A stretch of 64,000 nucleotides of DNA from an uncultured Arenicella sp. (GTDB taxonomy: Bacteria; Pseudomonadota; Gammaproteobacteria; Arenicellales; Arenicellaceae), in contig CALIVT010000030.1 of the NCBI GenBank assembly GCA_938048185.1, positions 1-64,000 of the forward strand. Direction: 5' to 3'. The position numbers were made by a program, and so were the translations under genes. The notes under the pieces were generated by a model. The model was not told where the DNA came from, made no database searches, and saw nothing but the letters and a program-made list of their open reading frames with translations. Below, in pieces: positions 1 through 9,143 of the stretch (the stretch's first letter is position 1; each line of letters begins with the position of its first letter).

Positions 1-1056
<1,056 letters not shown>

Positions 1057-1208
1057 TAAGCCACCGAAAACGAATAGTCGTAAGCGGAGGCTGCCTATGT
1101 TGATTCAGGCCCGAGTTCGACATTACCGTTTAGTAGAGCGTCGACCCACTAGGCACGCGATTGCAGCATCGCAGTTAGGCCAGGATCAATTAAAAAGAAC
1201 TTCAAAAT

Positions 1209-3020
1209 ATGAGCAACACCAAAGAACAAGCCGTTGATGGCGTAAAGTTGTCGATGAAGTCTGGAGAATATCTTCAAGCGTATGATCGGGCTGAGGCCGC
1301 GCTAAGGGACTATGAGGGCCACAAAGAATTGCAATATTTGGCCGTACTGTCTCTCGCAAGGCTTGGTGCAACTGAGCAAGCGCATCGGTTCTACGACTCG
1401 TTTGAGTTGAATAAGTCAACCAATGTAGATTATTCAGCGTTAGGCGCTCGATTGATTAAAGATAGCGCCTTGGCGTCGGTATCGAGCGCGCAGGCTCCAC
1501 TATTAGTCGCTGCTGCGAAGCGCTATGAGCAGATTTACCGTGCAACTGATTCGTCTGATTTTTACCCAGCGATTAATGCGGCAACGCTGTATTTCCTTGC
1601 CGGAGATGCGCTGATGTCTGAACAGCTTGCAGGCGATGTGCTTTCGCTTTGCAAAGCCGCAGAGTCACGCTACTGGGTGCACGCTTCTGCGGCTGAGGCG
1701 TATGTGCTTATTGGGGATATACAAAACTCTGTTAAACAGCTTTGTATCGCCAATGACTTTGCTCATGATGACTGGGCTTCAATGGCGGTAACGCAAAAGC
1801 AGCTTTCGCTGATAACGTCCGATTCGGATGTGTTAAACGCGCTCAACCTGCCGATGATAATTTATTATGCGGGTCATATTATCAGCCCGCCTGATGCTGA
1901 AAGCGGGCGTTTTTTAGCGGACCAGGAAGACCGAATCACAACTGAGATTGCTCAACTTCTTGACACGCTAGAGGTGGGTATCGCCTATGGCTCTTTGGCA
2001 TCTGGCGCAGACATTATTTTTGCTGAAGAAATAATTAAGCGACAAGGTGAGCTGCATGTAAGTCTGCCGTTTTCACTCGAGGAGTTTCGGCAAGTGTCGG
2101 TGATGTCTTCGGGGCAAGACTGGCTTAAACGATTTGACCGTTGTTGGGAGCTTGCGACGAGCACAAGTATTTGCTCTAGCGGAAAATATAATGGCGATGA
2201 CAGCCTGTTCAACTACTGCAGCCTTCATTCGATGGGGCGAGCCTGTCTTCGGCAGCAGCATATGGCGGCACCTTTAGTTCAAATCGCCGTCTGGGATGGT
2301 GAGAAAACTGAGACTGTTGCCGGGACGTATGCCGACATGCAAACGTGGAAAACTCTTGGTCATAAAAGGCATATAGTTTTTACGTCTGCCGAGGGTTTAG
2401 GTAAATTATCAAAAGGCCCGTCTAAACCGCCGCCGGCTAAAGTAGATGACGCACTGTCAAATAAGAAACCATATTCAATACTCTTCGGTGATATCAAGGG
2501 CTTCAGTGCGCTACCCGACGCGCAGTTACCAAGGTTTGTAAGGCGAGTCTTAGGTTGTATTGCTGACGTCATTAAGGATATAAAACTGAGCGAAGGCGCT
2601 GATTCGGTATTAATGGCCAACACCTGGGGCGATGGTCTATTTGTGGTAATGAGAGATACCCATGTCGCTGCTAAGTGTTCTTTGGCGATGCAAGACGCTA
2701 TCTGGAGAGTCGGCGCGAGCGACTCTGAGTTTCACAACCCTGTCGAGTTGAGGCTAGGCATACACTTTGGGCCGATTTATCAAATTGAAGACCCGGTCAC
2801 CAAGCGCTCAAATTATTTTGGTGAGCACGTGAATTTGGCAGCGAGAATCGAGCCAATCACACCGCCAAGTCAGGTATACGTAACCGAGGCCTTTGCCGCC
2901 CAATTGGCACTGTCTAAAGATGTTGACTATAAAGCCGATTATGTAGGCTATATGCCAATGGCGAAAAACTTTGGTGACCTGAGGATGTACCTACTCAGGC
3001 AATCATTGAGCATGCGTTAG
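1209..3020 (+). CDS. TPR / Rossmann-like (SLOG-type?) / class III nucleotide cyclase protein
   Basis: A 603-residue protein with no signal peptide or membrane segment. Residues about 1-200 are helical and TPR-like. Residues about 215-320 hold a Rossmann-like block (YYAGHIISPP, GSLASGADIIFAEE, LPFSLEEF) that recalls SLOG or LOG-like nucleotide-binding folds; that assignment is inference. The C-terminal 180 residues are a class III cyclase domain. The metal aspartates are present (D428 in FGDIKGFS, D475 in NTWGDGLF), and so is the transition-state Asn/Arg motif (HVNLAARIE). The base-recognition positions look altered: the usual Lys of KTxGD is Asn, and the residue before YFG is Asn rather than Asp. 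A nucleotide cyclase is therefore likely, but its substrate (ATP, GTP or a pyrimidine) cannot be read off. Confidence 0.8.
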   Translation: MSNTKEQAVDGVKLSMKSGEYLQAYDRAEAALRDYEGHKELQYLAVLSLARLGATEQAHRFYDSFELNKSTNVDYSALGARLIKDSALASVSSAQAPLLVAAAKRYEQIYRATDSSDFYPAINAATLYFLAGDALMSEQLAGDVLSLCKAAESRYWVHASAAEAYVLIGDIQNSVKQLCIANDFAHDDWASMAVTQKQLSLITSDSDVLNALNLPMIIYYAGHIISPPDAESGRFLADQEDRITTEIAQLLDTLEVGIAYGSLASGADIIFAEEIIKRQGELHVSLPFSLEEFRQVSVMSSGQDWLKRFDRCWELATSTSICSSGKYNGDDSLFNYCSLHSMGRACLRQQHMAAPLVQIAVWDGEKTETVAGTYADMQTWKTLGHKRHIVFTSAEGLGKLSKGPSKPPPAKVDDALSNKKPYSILFGDIKGFSALPDAQLPRFVRRVLGCIADVIKDIKLSEGADSVLMANTWGDGLFVVMRDTHVAAKCSLAMQDAIWRVGASDSEFHNPVELRLGIHFGPIYQIEDPVTKRSNYFGEHVNLAARIEPITPPSQVYVTEAFAAQLALSKDVDYKADYVGYMPMAKNFGDLRMYLLRQSLSMR

Positions 3021-3187
3021 CCGAGCGCCATGTACATCGTTGTTCTCTTAAAAATAACTGAGTTCAAACGCAGAATGCTGGTAAGTCCTGAGTTTCATAG
3101 TCATCAGTAACTCAAATGAATCTAATCCGAGCGCTATGCTCTAAATCTCTTTTTGCAGAGCTTACCAAGATCAATAGCTGAAACTGA

Positions 3188-5479
3188 CTAGTCGTCGAGT
3201 AATAGCATTATTGTCGATACTAGCTTCTCTGGCTCTTTACCTTCAAGCAGTATTCCCGCGGAGCAATTGTTGGTGGTATTGATTTCTAGTAAAACTGGAT
3301 CAACGCACACACCAAAATAAGTTTCGGTATTTACCGACTGCGTAGAAAAACTACGGCTAAACCCTTTGGCAACGTTTGAGTTTAGGCCTGTTAACACTGT
3401 ACTTCCTAAAAGTAGAGTATCATCTGGATTGATATTCTCATCGTCAGATAGGTAGTAATGAAGTCGAGCAAATGCAGGCCTTGTATTTCCGATGTTAGTT
3501 GCAGTTCCTACAACGTCAAACGGTTTATTCTTTCTCACGTTCTTAGTGGTGATTCCTAAAGATGAAATAGCAATATCGGGCCTTACTTCGTTCAACAAAA
3601 TATCCTTTACGGCCCAGTTACGTCTTTGCTCTGTCGTGAACTGTCTTTGAAAAACTTCAATTTGATTAGCGCCAACAACCAACTTCTCCTGCTCGATAAT
3701 GAATGTTGTCGGGTCACCGTACTTGTCGTTTCCAGATTGCTTTAAAAACCCCATTGAATTGCCATTTATGAAGATTTCGGTTTCGTTGGCGATGTCTTGG
3801 TCATACCCAGTCATTGTAAGTACTAAATCGGTTTCGACCACAGGGATACCGATTGTGAATTTCGCGCTCGTATACCTGCGCAAAGGCGACTCAGAAAACC
3901 CATATTGATTTTGATCGAGCACTCCGAGCGTCAGTGGAATCTTTGGCATCACCGTCGCTTTTAGGTCTTTGATCCCCCATTTAAGATCAGTGCTAAGCGG
4001 TTCAATTCTTACACGGTTGTCGGCACTGGTGAGCAAGTCCCTATCTATCACAAAGCTTTTTAAAATTTCTTGGTTATTGTTAAATTCTCCTACTTCCCCA
4101 ATTACTGCCCCGTTGAGCCGTATTCGAAATTGTCGGCTTGAATTCAGCGACTCGTCGAAAATACCAGTAAACTTAATGACCACATCCTGAACATCACCAG
4201 CTCCGGTCTTGTTAAGAGTAAGCTGGTTGCCTTCTGGTTGTTTTGCTAAAGCAGTGCTAAAGTCAATGACGAGCTCTGCTCTATCGCTCGATAATCCGCC
4301 GAAAGCAACACCGTACTCTCGACGATCAACGGCTAGGTCACCTTCTTCGCGATCAGCAATATCTTCTTGAATAATTAGATCAAGCTGACTAAGCGCATTG
4401 TTAATTTGGTTTTTTCGTATTCTAGGTCTCGTTAGACCCTTGTATGTATAAGTGCCTAAACTAGACCTCAAGAGTGCTCGATATTGCTGGTCGACTGTTG
4501 ACTCTGGGTAGTTAACCTGAAGTATTGAAAACGCGGCGGCAACCTTTGGAGCAGCATAGCTATTCCCAAAAGCAACATAGTTTCTGAAGGGCATTGGAAC
4601 TGCACTTTCAGTGTAAAAGTCGATTCCGTTTTGCCCTATCCCTATCCCATCGTTGGGCGGAGCAAAGCCATCCGTTCGTCCGACATTGATTATGCCATTG
4701 ATGCAATTGGGCCAGGTTCTTGTTGACAAGAGTACATCGTTGTTCAACAGGCCTGCTACAACCGCTATGCCTTTTCGGCGTAGCTCGTCCACAACCTCCT
4801 GACCTACAGGTGTGCCAAGACACAGGTTAGGTGTCAACACCGTGCCATCAGGGAACCTACTATTTACAACATGAGATATAGCAACTGCGCCCATAGTATT
4901 GGTGTCATTGGCATTTATATATCTAAGCGCCCTTAGAGTGTGAGCGCCACGGTTTGTTGTATAATTTTTTTCGTCGGCGGCAATACTTCTTATTAACGGC
5001 GATGGCGATACTCCTGAGTTTGCGGACCTATCGCCAGCTAGTCCGAAGACTTGGACATGCGATTGAAAAACACTCCTGTTAAAATCCCAGACGCCATTAC
5101 TAATTTCTAGTGCGTGAGTAAATCCGCTAGAAGTCGACACTTGCTGCCCAGAGATCGGCTCAATGAAACTCCTAGGATGAGTGGCTGCTCGAAAGTTAAA
5201 TACTTGGCCCGGGTTGCCATCGGCGCATAGCGAGGCTTGGAATATGGCAAGGTGAACCCCTCCGTCACCTAGAGCTGGTTGACCAACGCCTCTGACGGAT
5301 CTATCCGCGAACGAGAAGCAGTGCTGTACTGTAAATTTACTCCTGCCCCTGTGTTGAAGTTGAAATACTTCGTTATAGCCTTGGTCAATTATCGCCACGC
5401 GCTGAGCGTTAGCTTTGATTGCGAATAGGAATAAAATCGCCGGCGCGAATAACGCGTAGCGAGCGACTCTAATTTTCAA
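3188..5479 (-). CDS. Secreted subtilisin-like (S8) protein with C-terminal CARDB domain
   Basis: 763 residues. The start is TTG with a strong AAGGAG site about 7 bases upstream. Residues 1-25 are a signal peptide ending ANA. The S8-like fold begins directly after it, with no obvious propeptide: Asp motif VAIIDQGYN (D32) and Ser motif GNSYAAPKVAAA (S307), matching GTSxAAPxVAG. The His motif is not canonical; the nearest candidate is GFTHAL (H122), 90 residues after D32, where HGTHVA would be expected. Residues about 380-620 hold two related beta-rich segments (FTGIFDESLN and MTGYDQDIAN regions). Residues about 635-755 resemble CARDB, with the spacing SDDENINPDDTLLLGS typical of that adhesion-like domain. 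It lies 17 bases behind the small secreted gene 5497-6144 and is probably cotranscribed with it. It is either a divergent exported protease or an inactive homologue. Confidence 0.8.
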   Translation of the reverse strand: MKIRVARYALFAPAILFLFAIKANAQRVAIIDQGYNEVFQLQHRGRSKFTVQHCFSFADRSVRGVGQPALGDGGVHLAIFQASLCADGNPGQVFNFRAATHPRSFIEPISGQQVSTSSGFTHALEISNGVWDFNRSVFQSHVQVFGLAGDRSANSGVSPSPLIRSIAADEKNYTTNRGAHTLRALRYINANDTNTMGAVAISHVVNSRFPDGTVLTPNLCLGTPVGQEVVDELRRKGIAVVAGLLNNDVLLSTRTWPNCINGIINVGRTDGFAPPNDGIGIGQNGIDFYTESAVPMPFRNYVAFGNSYAAPKVAAAFSILQVNYPESTVDQQYRALLRSSLGTYTYKGLTRPRIRKNQINNALSQLDLIIQEDIADREEGDLAVDRREYGVAFGGLSSDRAELVIDFSTALAKQPEGNQLTLNKTGAGDVQDVVIKFTGIFDESLNSSRQFRIRLNGAVIGEVGEFNNNQEILKSFVIDRDLLTSADNRVRIEPLSTDLKWGIKDLKATVMPKIPLTLGVLDQNQYGFSESPLRRYTSAKFTIGIPVVETDLVLTMTGYDQDIANETEIFINGNSMGFLKQSGNDKYGDPTTFIIEQEKLVVGANQIEVFQRQFTTEQRRNWAVKDILLNEVRPDIAISSLGITTKNVRKNKPFDVVGTATNIGNTRPAFARLHYYLSDDENINPDDTLLLGSTVLTGLNSNVAKGFSRSFSTQSVNTETYFGVCVDPVLLEINTTNNCSAGILLEGKEPEKLVSTIMLLLDD

Positions 5480-5496
5480 GATAAACTCCTTTTTTG

Positions 5497-6144
5497 CTAA
5501 TAGTTTACTTTTAGCGTTTCGTAGCCGTCATTGGAATAGCCTTCTGTAACTTGGGAATTGTTGATATGGAACATTCCTTGTATAGTTGGATCATCTGCAA
5601 AGCGTTGTAGTTCATCACTTGTTCTAATCCAAATATTAATTTTGGCCGCAGTTGAATTTGCGCTAACTAACTCGGGGTCGTACGCCCAATAGTTTAAGCC
5701 TAAGTGTTCTTCAAAGACTTTGTTTTTTAAAGTCTCGTGCTCTGCCTCAGTTGTTGATTCAAACTTGTTTTTGCCATGATACAGAATAGGAAGAGCGGGA
5801 AGAGATTCTTCGCGCGCAAACGTGATAGTTACTTTGTATTTTCCATCGGAATACATGGTTGGCTCGGGCGCGCTTGCGGCGATACTGTCGTTGTGAACCC
5901 ATTCTTGCGTTTTACAACTTTGCTCGTGCTCATCTACGCACTCAAACGGTGCCGCTTGTTTCGCGCTGGGTTGAACTGGCGGTTTAATCTCTCCTGTCTT
6001 GAGTGACTCCTCATACGTGCGAAGAGATTCTATTGCATAAGCTTTGTGCTCGTGGTTGAGCGTCGCCCCTCCGTCCGCTAGTACAGCTTCTGTATTGAAC
6101 ACGCCTAGCGTTACAATCACAACAATTTTATTTGATGTATTCAT
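5497..6144 (-). CDS. Small secreted protein of unknown function, partner of the S8-like protein
   Basis: 215 residues with an N-terminal signal peptide (cleavage near AVLADGG). An AGGTCAGGTAA site precedes the ATG. No family is recognised. The mature part has two cysteines close together (APFECVDEHEQSCKTQ) that could form a disulphide. The C-terminal half could be one alpha/beta domain: VTITFAREESLPALP, a conserved-looking LNYWAYDPEL, and ELQRFADDPTIQGMFHI. The stop is 17 bases before the S8-like gene. This arrangement would fit a chaperone, propeptide-like inhibitor or co-secreted partner, which matters because the S8 protein has no propeptide of its own. That role is inference from position only. 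Confidence 0.7.
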   Translation of the reverse strand: MNTSNKIVVIVTLGVFNTEAVLADGGATLNHEHKAYAIESLRTYEESLKTGEIKPPVQPSAKQAAPFECVDEHEQSCKTQEWVHNDSIAASAPEPTMYSDGKYKVTITFAREESLPALPILYHGKNKFESTTEAEHETLKNKVFEEHLGLNYWAYDPELVSANSTAAKINIWIRTSDELQRFADDPTIQGMFHINNSQVTEGYSNDGYETLKVNY

Positions 6145-6595
6145 TTACCTGACCTATATTTTATTCCTTTATTCCTGAGCTAGTCCTTCTTATAAATTTA
6201 GAGAAAGATCTCAGGCCAGTTCATTATGCGTGACTTTTGAATCTTTTTGAAGCACAAGTTCTTGGGGTATCCAGTCTGTGCTCCTAGTCTTGACTAGAGC
6301 AACGACCATTACCTCATAAAAATGCGCGGCGCATGCAGAGTGAAACGTAATGGTAGTAGAGTGCTTCATCAATCGAGGCGATGATTTTTCTTGCCTTAGT
6401 CACCTGACCGTCGTGATTTCTTTTGTGAGTTTAGAGTTCCCAGTTTGCTTATGCGTTGCAAGCTCCAGTTGAAAAAAACGGGGTCATTGCCTTGTGCCTC
6501 GTAAACTAAACTATGTGAAAATAAAAAGGCACTGACTTTCGATAGATATATCAGCGCTGAACCTTTCAACTCCGGTAAGATTATTGAGTCCAAAA
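6145..6595. other. Intergenic region without a supported gene
   Basis: This 451-base gap lies between two minus-strand genes and should hold the promoter of 5497-6144. A 65-codon minus frame (6396-6593) has no ribosome-binding site or recognisable product, and I do not accept it. A short inverted repeat lies at 6280-6300 (CTAGTC/GACTAG core) with almost no loop and no T-tract. Nothing else was seen. Confidence 0.6.
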
Positions 6596-7804
6596 TTAAA
6601 AGGCAGCGATTTCTCCGCCATGTACCTCTTCGGCCATTTCACGCAAAATGGCTGGACTGATCGGCGGCCCGGGTTCTGCGAGTTGCGCTACTAATTTATG
6701 GAAGTTTTCGTTGCCCAACTCATTGTGCAGTTGAGCGAATAGGGTTACGGCTTTCGCGGTTGCGGCACCTTGCGAGTTTCGCGTTTCAAGCTGGCTTGCG
6801 GTTTCGCCCCAGTGTCGTTGATCTTCCAGTGCTTTATTAAAGCGCCGGTCTGTTAGACCGCCGGCTTCGTGCAGTAATACTAAGGCTAAATATTCCGCTA
6901 AGCCTTCGTCGATCCAGTCGGCGTCGACGCTGGCTTCGCGTTGCATGCCCACGTGCACTAATTCATGCAGAACGGTACTGGTGCCGTTTTCGCTAATCAG
7001 TGGGCGTTCGCCGTGTAGATACAGTGATGCAGGGCCAGACAGTGCGCCACGCCACATGCCGCCGTTCGCGCTCACCACTAATAGGCGTTCTGGGAACTTT
7101 GGAAACCAGTCACGAACGGTCGGTAGCGTAAACGTGAGTAACGTTAAAATTTCGAGCCGTGTGACCTCTTGCCCGATGGGTGCCGAAACCGCTGTCCTGG
7201 TGTCGGCTATTGTATCGCGACGCACTCCAAGTTCTCCCAGTTGTACCCAACCGGTTGGGCGGTCGAACAGACGTTTGGGGTTATCGACTTTGTATTTGTG
7301 GTTACCCACCTGGGGGTAAGCGGTGACCGAGCTCCAATTTTCTGGCAGCTTGAACTTCAATCGCGTGCGTGAATAGCTGTCTATTGCCGCAATACTGGCG
7401 ACGGGTGGTAGCAAGTCGTCAGCTCGAAATAGCGCCCAACTTTTAGTTATTCTTGAGTCGTAGCGTTCACCGCGAAGGTGATTTAATTGCATGCAATAAT
7501 GCAGTTCGCCGCCTCTTTTTGGCAGTTGCCAGCGCCATTCGCCGTTCTCTTTTCTTAACTCACCGTCGGCTTTTAAGTCAAACTGATGTGGGCTTTCCTG
7601 CCAGCTCAACTCTCTGAGCCAGTATCTGTCTTGCATTACCTTTACCCTGATTGGAATGCAGTCATCATCATCGGTTAAGCGTTTGGCCTGGCGAAAGTCG
7701 GCTTGTATCTCAAAGTCGTATTGTTTTTTTTCGCGCGCTAAGCCAACTTGTATGCTGAGCAATAGAAGGCACACGCCAAGACTAAGTTGTTGATATCGAT
7801 GCAT
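6596..7804 (-). CDS. Secreted HEXXH metallopeptidase (peptidase MA-like)
   Basis: 402 residues with a signal peptide (hydrophobic LSLGVCLLLLSIQVGLA). The zinc motif is HELVH (H280-E281-x-x-H284), followed by DEGLAEYLAL, whose Glu supplies the third ligand as in gluzincins and MA-like peptidases. The N-terminal 200 residues are a beta-rich domain without a recognised family. The product is predicted to act in the periplasm or outside. It is read alone: the next genes are the minus-strand unit 3188-6144, 451 bases downstream, and the tRNA on the other strand. The substrate is unknown. Confidence 0.75.
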   Translation of the reverse strand: MHRYQQLSLGVCLLLLSIQVGLAREKKQYDFEIQADFRQAKRLTDDDDCIPIRVKVMQDRYWLRELSWQESPHQFDLKADGELRKENGEWRWQLPKRGGELHYCMQLNHLRGERYDSRITKSWALFRADDLLPPVASIAAIDSYSRTRLKFKLPENWSSVTAYPQVGNHKYKVDNPKRLFDRPTGWVQLGELGVRRDTIADTRTAVSAPIGQEVTRLEILTLLTFTLPTVRDWFPKFPERLLVVSANGGMWRGALSGPASLYLHGERPLISENGTSTVLHELVHVGMQREASVDADWIDEGLAEYLALVLLHEAGGLTDRRFNKALEDQRHWGETASQLETRNSQGAATAKAVTLFAQLHNELGNENFHKLVAQLAEPGPPISPAILREMAEEVHGGEIAAF

Positions 7805-8095
7805 AGAGGGTATGAGGCGAGAGAGTTTTGTTATTTAGATCGAGTTTTGCAGGTAATGTAGGGTAAAAATGCAATAAGTCTATAATGCTTCCAATAGTTT
7901 AATGGTCGCACGAATATGTGGTTGCTGAGTTCACAACTTGCTCGCTGAAATTGCTGCTTAAGTGCAGGCGCATAAATGCGCGGTTCGGGGCAGTAAGCCA
8001 CAAGTAAATTCAAGTGCTTACGACGTGAATATTTGTCTTAGCGGACCGAGTATTTTGTCTGTCATAATAAACTTCAAAACTAATTGAACTATGGG
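7805..8095. other. Intergenic region between the peptidase gene and the tRNA promoter
   Basis: AT-rich, no supported gene. A 60-codon minus frame (7831-8013) has no recognisable product. The region must hold the promoter of the minus-strand peptidase. The start of the tRNA promoter marks its right edge. Confidence 0.5.
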
Positions 8096-8124
8096 TTGCT
8101 ATTCTAAAAATATTTAACTATATT
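8096..8124 (+). promoter_or_regulatory. Sigma-70-type promoter of the initiator tRNA
   Basis: TTGCTA (8096-8101), 17-base spacer, TATATT (8119-8124), then a GC-rich discriminator ACGCCTCC just ahead of the tRNA at 8142. A GC-rich discriminator is typical of stable-RNA promoters under stringent (ppGpp/DksA) control. The control is inferred from that pattern. Confidence 0.6.
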
Positions 8125-8141
8125 ACGCCTCCACTTGATGT

Positions 8142-8218
<77 letters not shown>

Positions 8219-8578
8219 AGTGATTTAAGCTGGTTTATCTGACTTAAATGACAATTTAGTACAAAGATAATCAACTGCTCGATTGTTTTTGTTAAACTAA
8301 ATTAGCGGTACTTTAGAAGGCATTTATTGTGCTTTCTCTCTGCTGCCAAATTTGTTTGATTGGTGTTTTGTTTGCTGGTCAAGCTCACTGGAAGCCCCGC
8401 TTTAAGCGGGGTTTTGTGTTTTTATCGCATCTTATTATTTTTGAGCTTATTGTGAAAAATTAATGTTGAATTATTAGGCGCAAGCCCAATTTGTTACGTT
8501 ATATATTAGCGTCGCGTATGATTGGTGGCCTGGTTAAATGCGATAATATGATTTTGCTCGATGAGCTAAATCAATAAT
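8219..8578. other. AT-rich region between the tRNA and rimP
   Basis: No gene. It holds the tRNA terminator (8395-8417). A plausible promoter for rimP lies at TTGGTG 8522-8527 / 16 bases / TAATAT 8544-8549. A small hairpin GCTC-GAT-GAGC (8556-8566) comes next. The GAGC/GCTC segments of that hairpin could also pair with the terminator arms at 8583-8593. Confidence 0.45.
8395..8417 (+). terminator. Intrinsic terminator behind the tRNA
   Basis: CCCCGCTT / AAGCGGGG (8395-8402 and 8404-8411) can pair almost end to end; in practice CCCCGC/GCGGGG closes a TTTAA loop. TTTTG follows, then a second T-run after GTG. It would separate the tRNA transcript from the rimP operon. Confidence 0.75.
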
Positions 8579-8603
8579 AGGTGAGCTGTGCTCGCCTTTT
8601 TTT
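8579..8603 (+). terminator. Terminator-like hairpin just before rimP (possible attenuator)
   Basis: AGGTGAGC (8579-8586), loop TGT, GCTCGCCT (8590-8597) with one G-T pair, then seven T in all (8597-8603). It ends 36 bases before the rimP start, so transcripts from any upstream promoter must pass it. NusA, encoded downstream, is itself a modulator of intrinsic termination, so feedback attenuation is a reasonable idea but unproven. Confidence 0.65.
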
Positions 8604-8639
8604 GTGATTATTGTTTTTTTTGAAATTGGTTTTTTATTA

Positions 8640-9101
8640 ATGGCGTTAACCGTTCCACATATCGAAGATGTTCTATTACCGGGTGCTGAGGCACTGGGTT
8701 ATGAGCTTGTGGCTGTTGAATTAAGCGGTGGTGATACGTCTATCGTGCGCATTTACATAGATAACCCGGGTGGCGTAACAATTGATGATTGCGCTAAAGC
8801 CAGCCGCCAGTTTAGTGCGATCTTAGATGTTGAAGACCCTATTTCAAATCGATACACCTTAGAGGTGTCGTCACCTGGAATGGATCGTCCGCTGGCTAAG
8901 CCGATTCATTTTAAGGCAGTCGTCGGGCAAGACGTAAAAATTAAGATGACGACCTTGGTTAATGGCCGGCGTCGTTTTAGTGGCGAATTAGTAGAAGCCA
9001 CTAATGAGTTTGCTGTCGTTGAAGTCGATGGCGAACAATCAGAGCTACCGTACGCAGATATGGATCGGGCGCGATTAGTGCCGGTCTATAATTTTGACTA
9101 A
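8640..9101 (+). CDS. rimP: Ribosome maturation factor RimP
   Basis: RimP binds the 30S head and is needed for late 30S subunit maturation. Seen here: LLPGAEALGYELVAVEL, VRIYIDNPGGVTIDDC and the signature LEVSSPGMDRPL, then an Sm-like C-terminal domain. The frame is open from GTG 8604, but the family starts near MALTVPHIEDVL, so I take ATG 8640 (153 residues, close to the usual 150). No clear ribosome-binding site is seen before either start. First gene of the nusA-infB operon; 42 bases to nusA. Confidence 0.95.
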   Translation: MALTVPHIEDVLLPGAEALGYELVAVELSGGDTSIVRIYIDNPGGVTIDDCAKASRQFSAILDVEDPISNRYTLEVSSPGMDRPLAKPIHFKAVVGQDVKIKMTTLVNGRRRFSGELVEATNEFAVVEVDGEQSELPYADMDRARLVPVYNFD

Positions 9102-9143
9102 TTTTTTTGAAACCGTTTACTTTTAAAACAGAGAGCTAGAAAC

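Noticed and set aside
1209..3020. Cyclase considered as part of a Pycsar or CBASS defence pair
   Set aside because: No effector gene (membrane, TIR, nuclease or phospholipase effector) lies beside it, and the neighbour is a Sel1 protein.
6280..6300. Inverted repeat considered as a terminator
   Set aside because: Loop of two bases and no T-tract on either strand.
6396..6593. 65-codon minus-strand frame between two secreted-protein genes
   Set aside because: No ribosome-binding site, no recognisable product, and composition like intergenic DNA.
7831..8013. 60-codon minus-strand frame before the tRNA
   Set aside because: No start signal or homology; probably chance in the promoter region of the peptidase gene.
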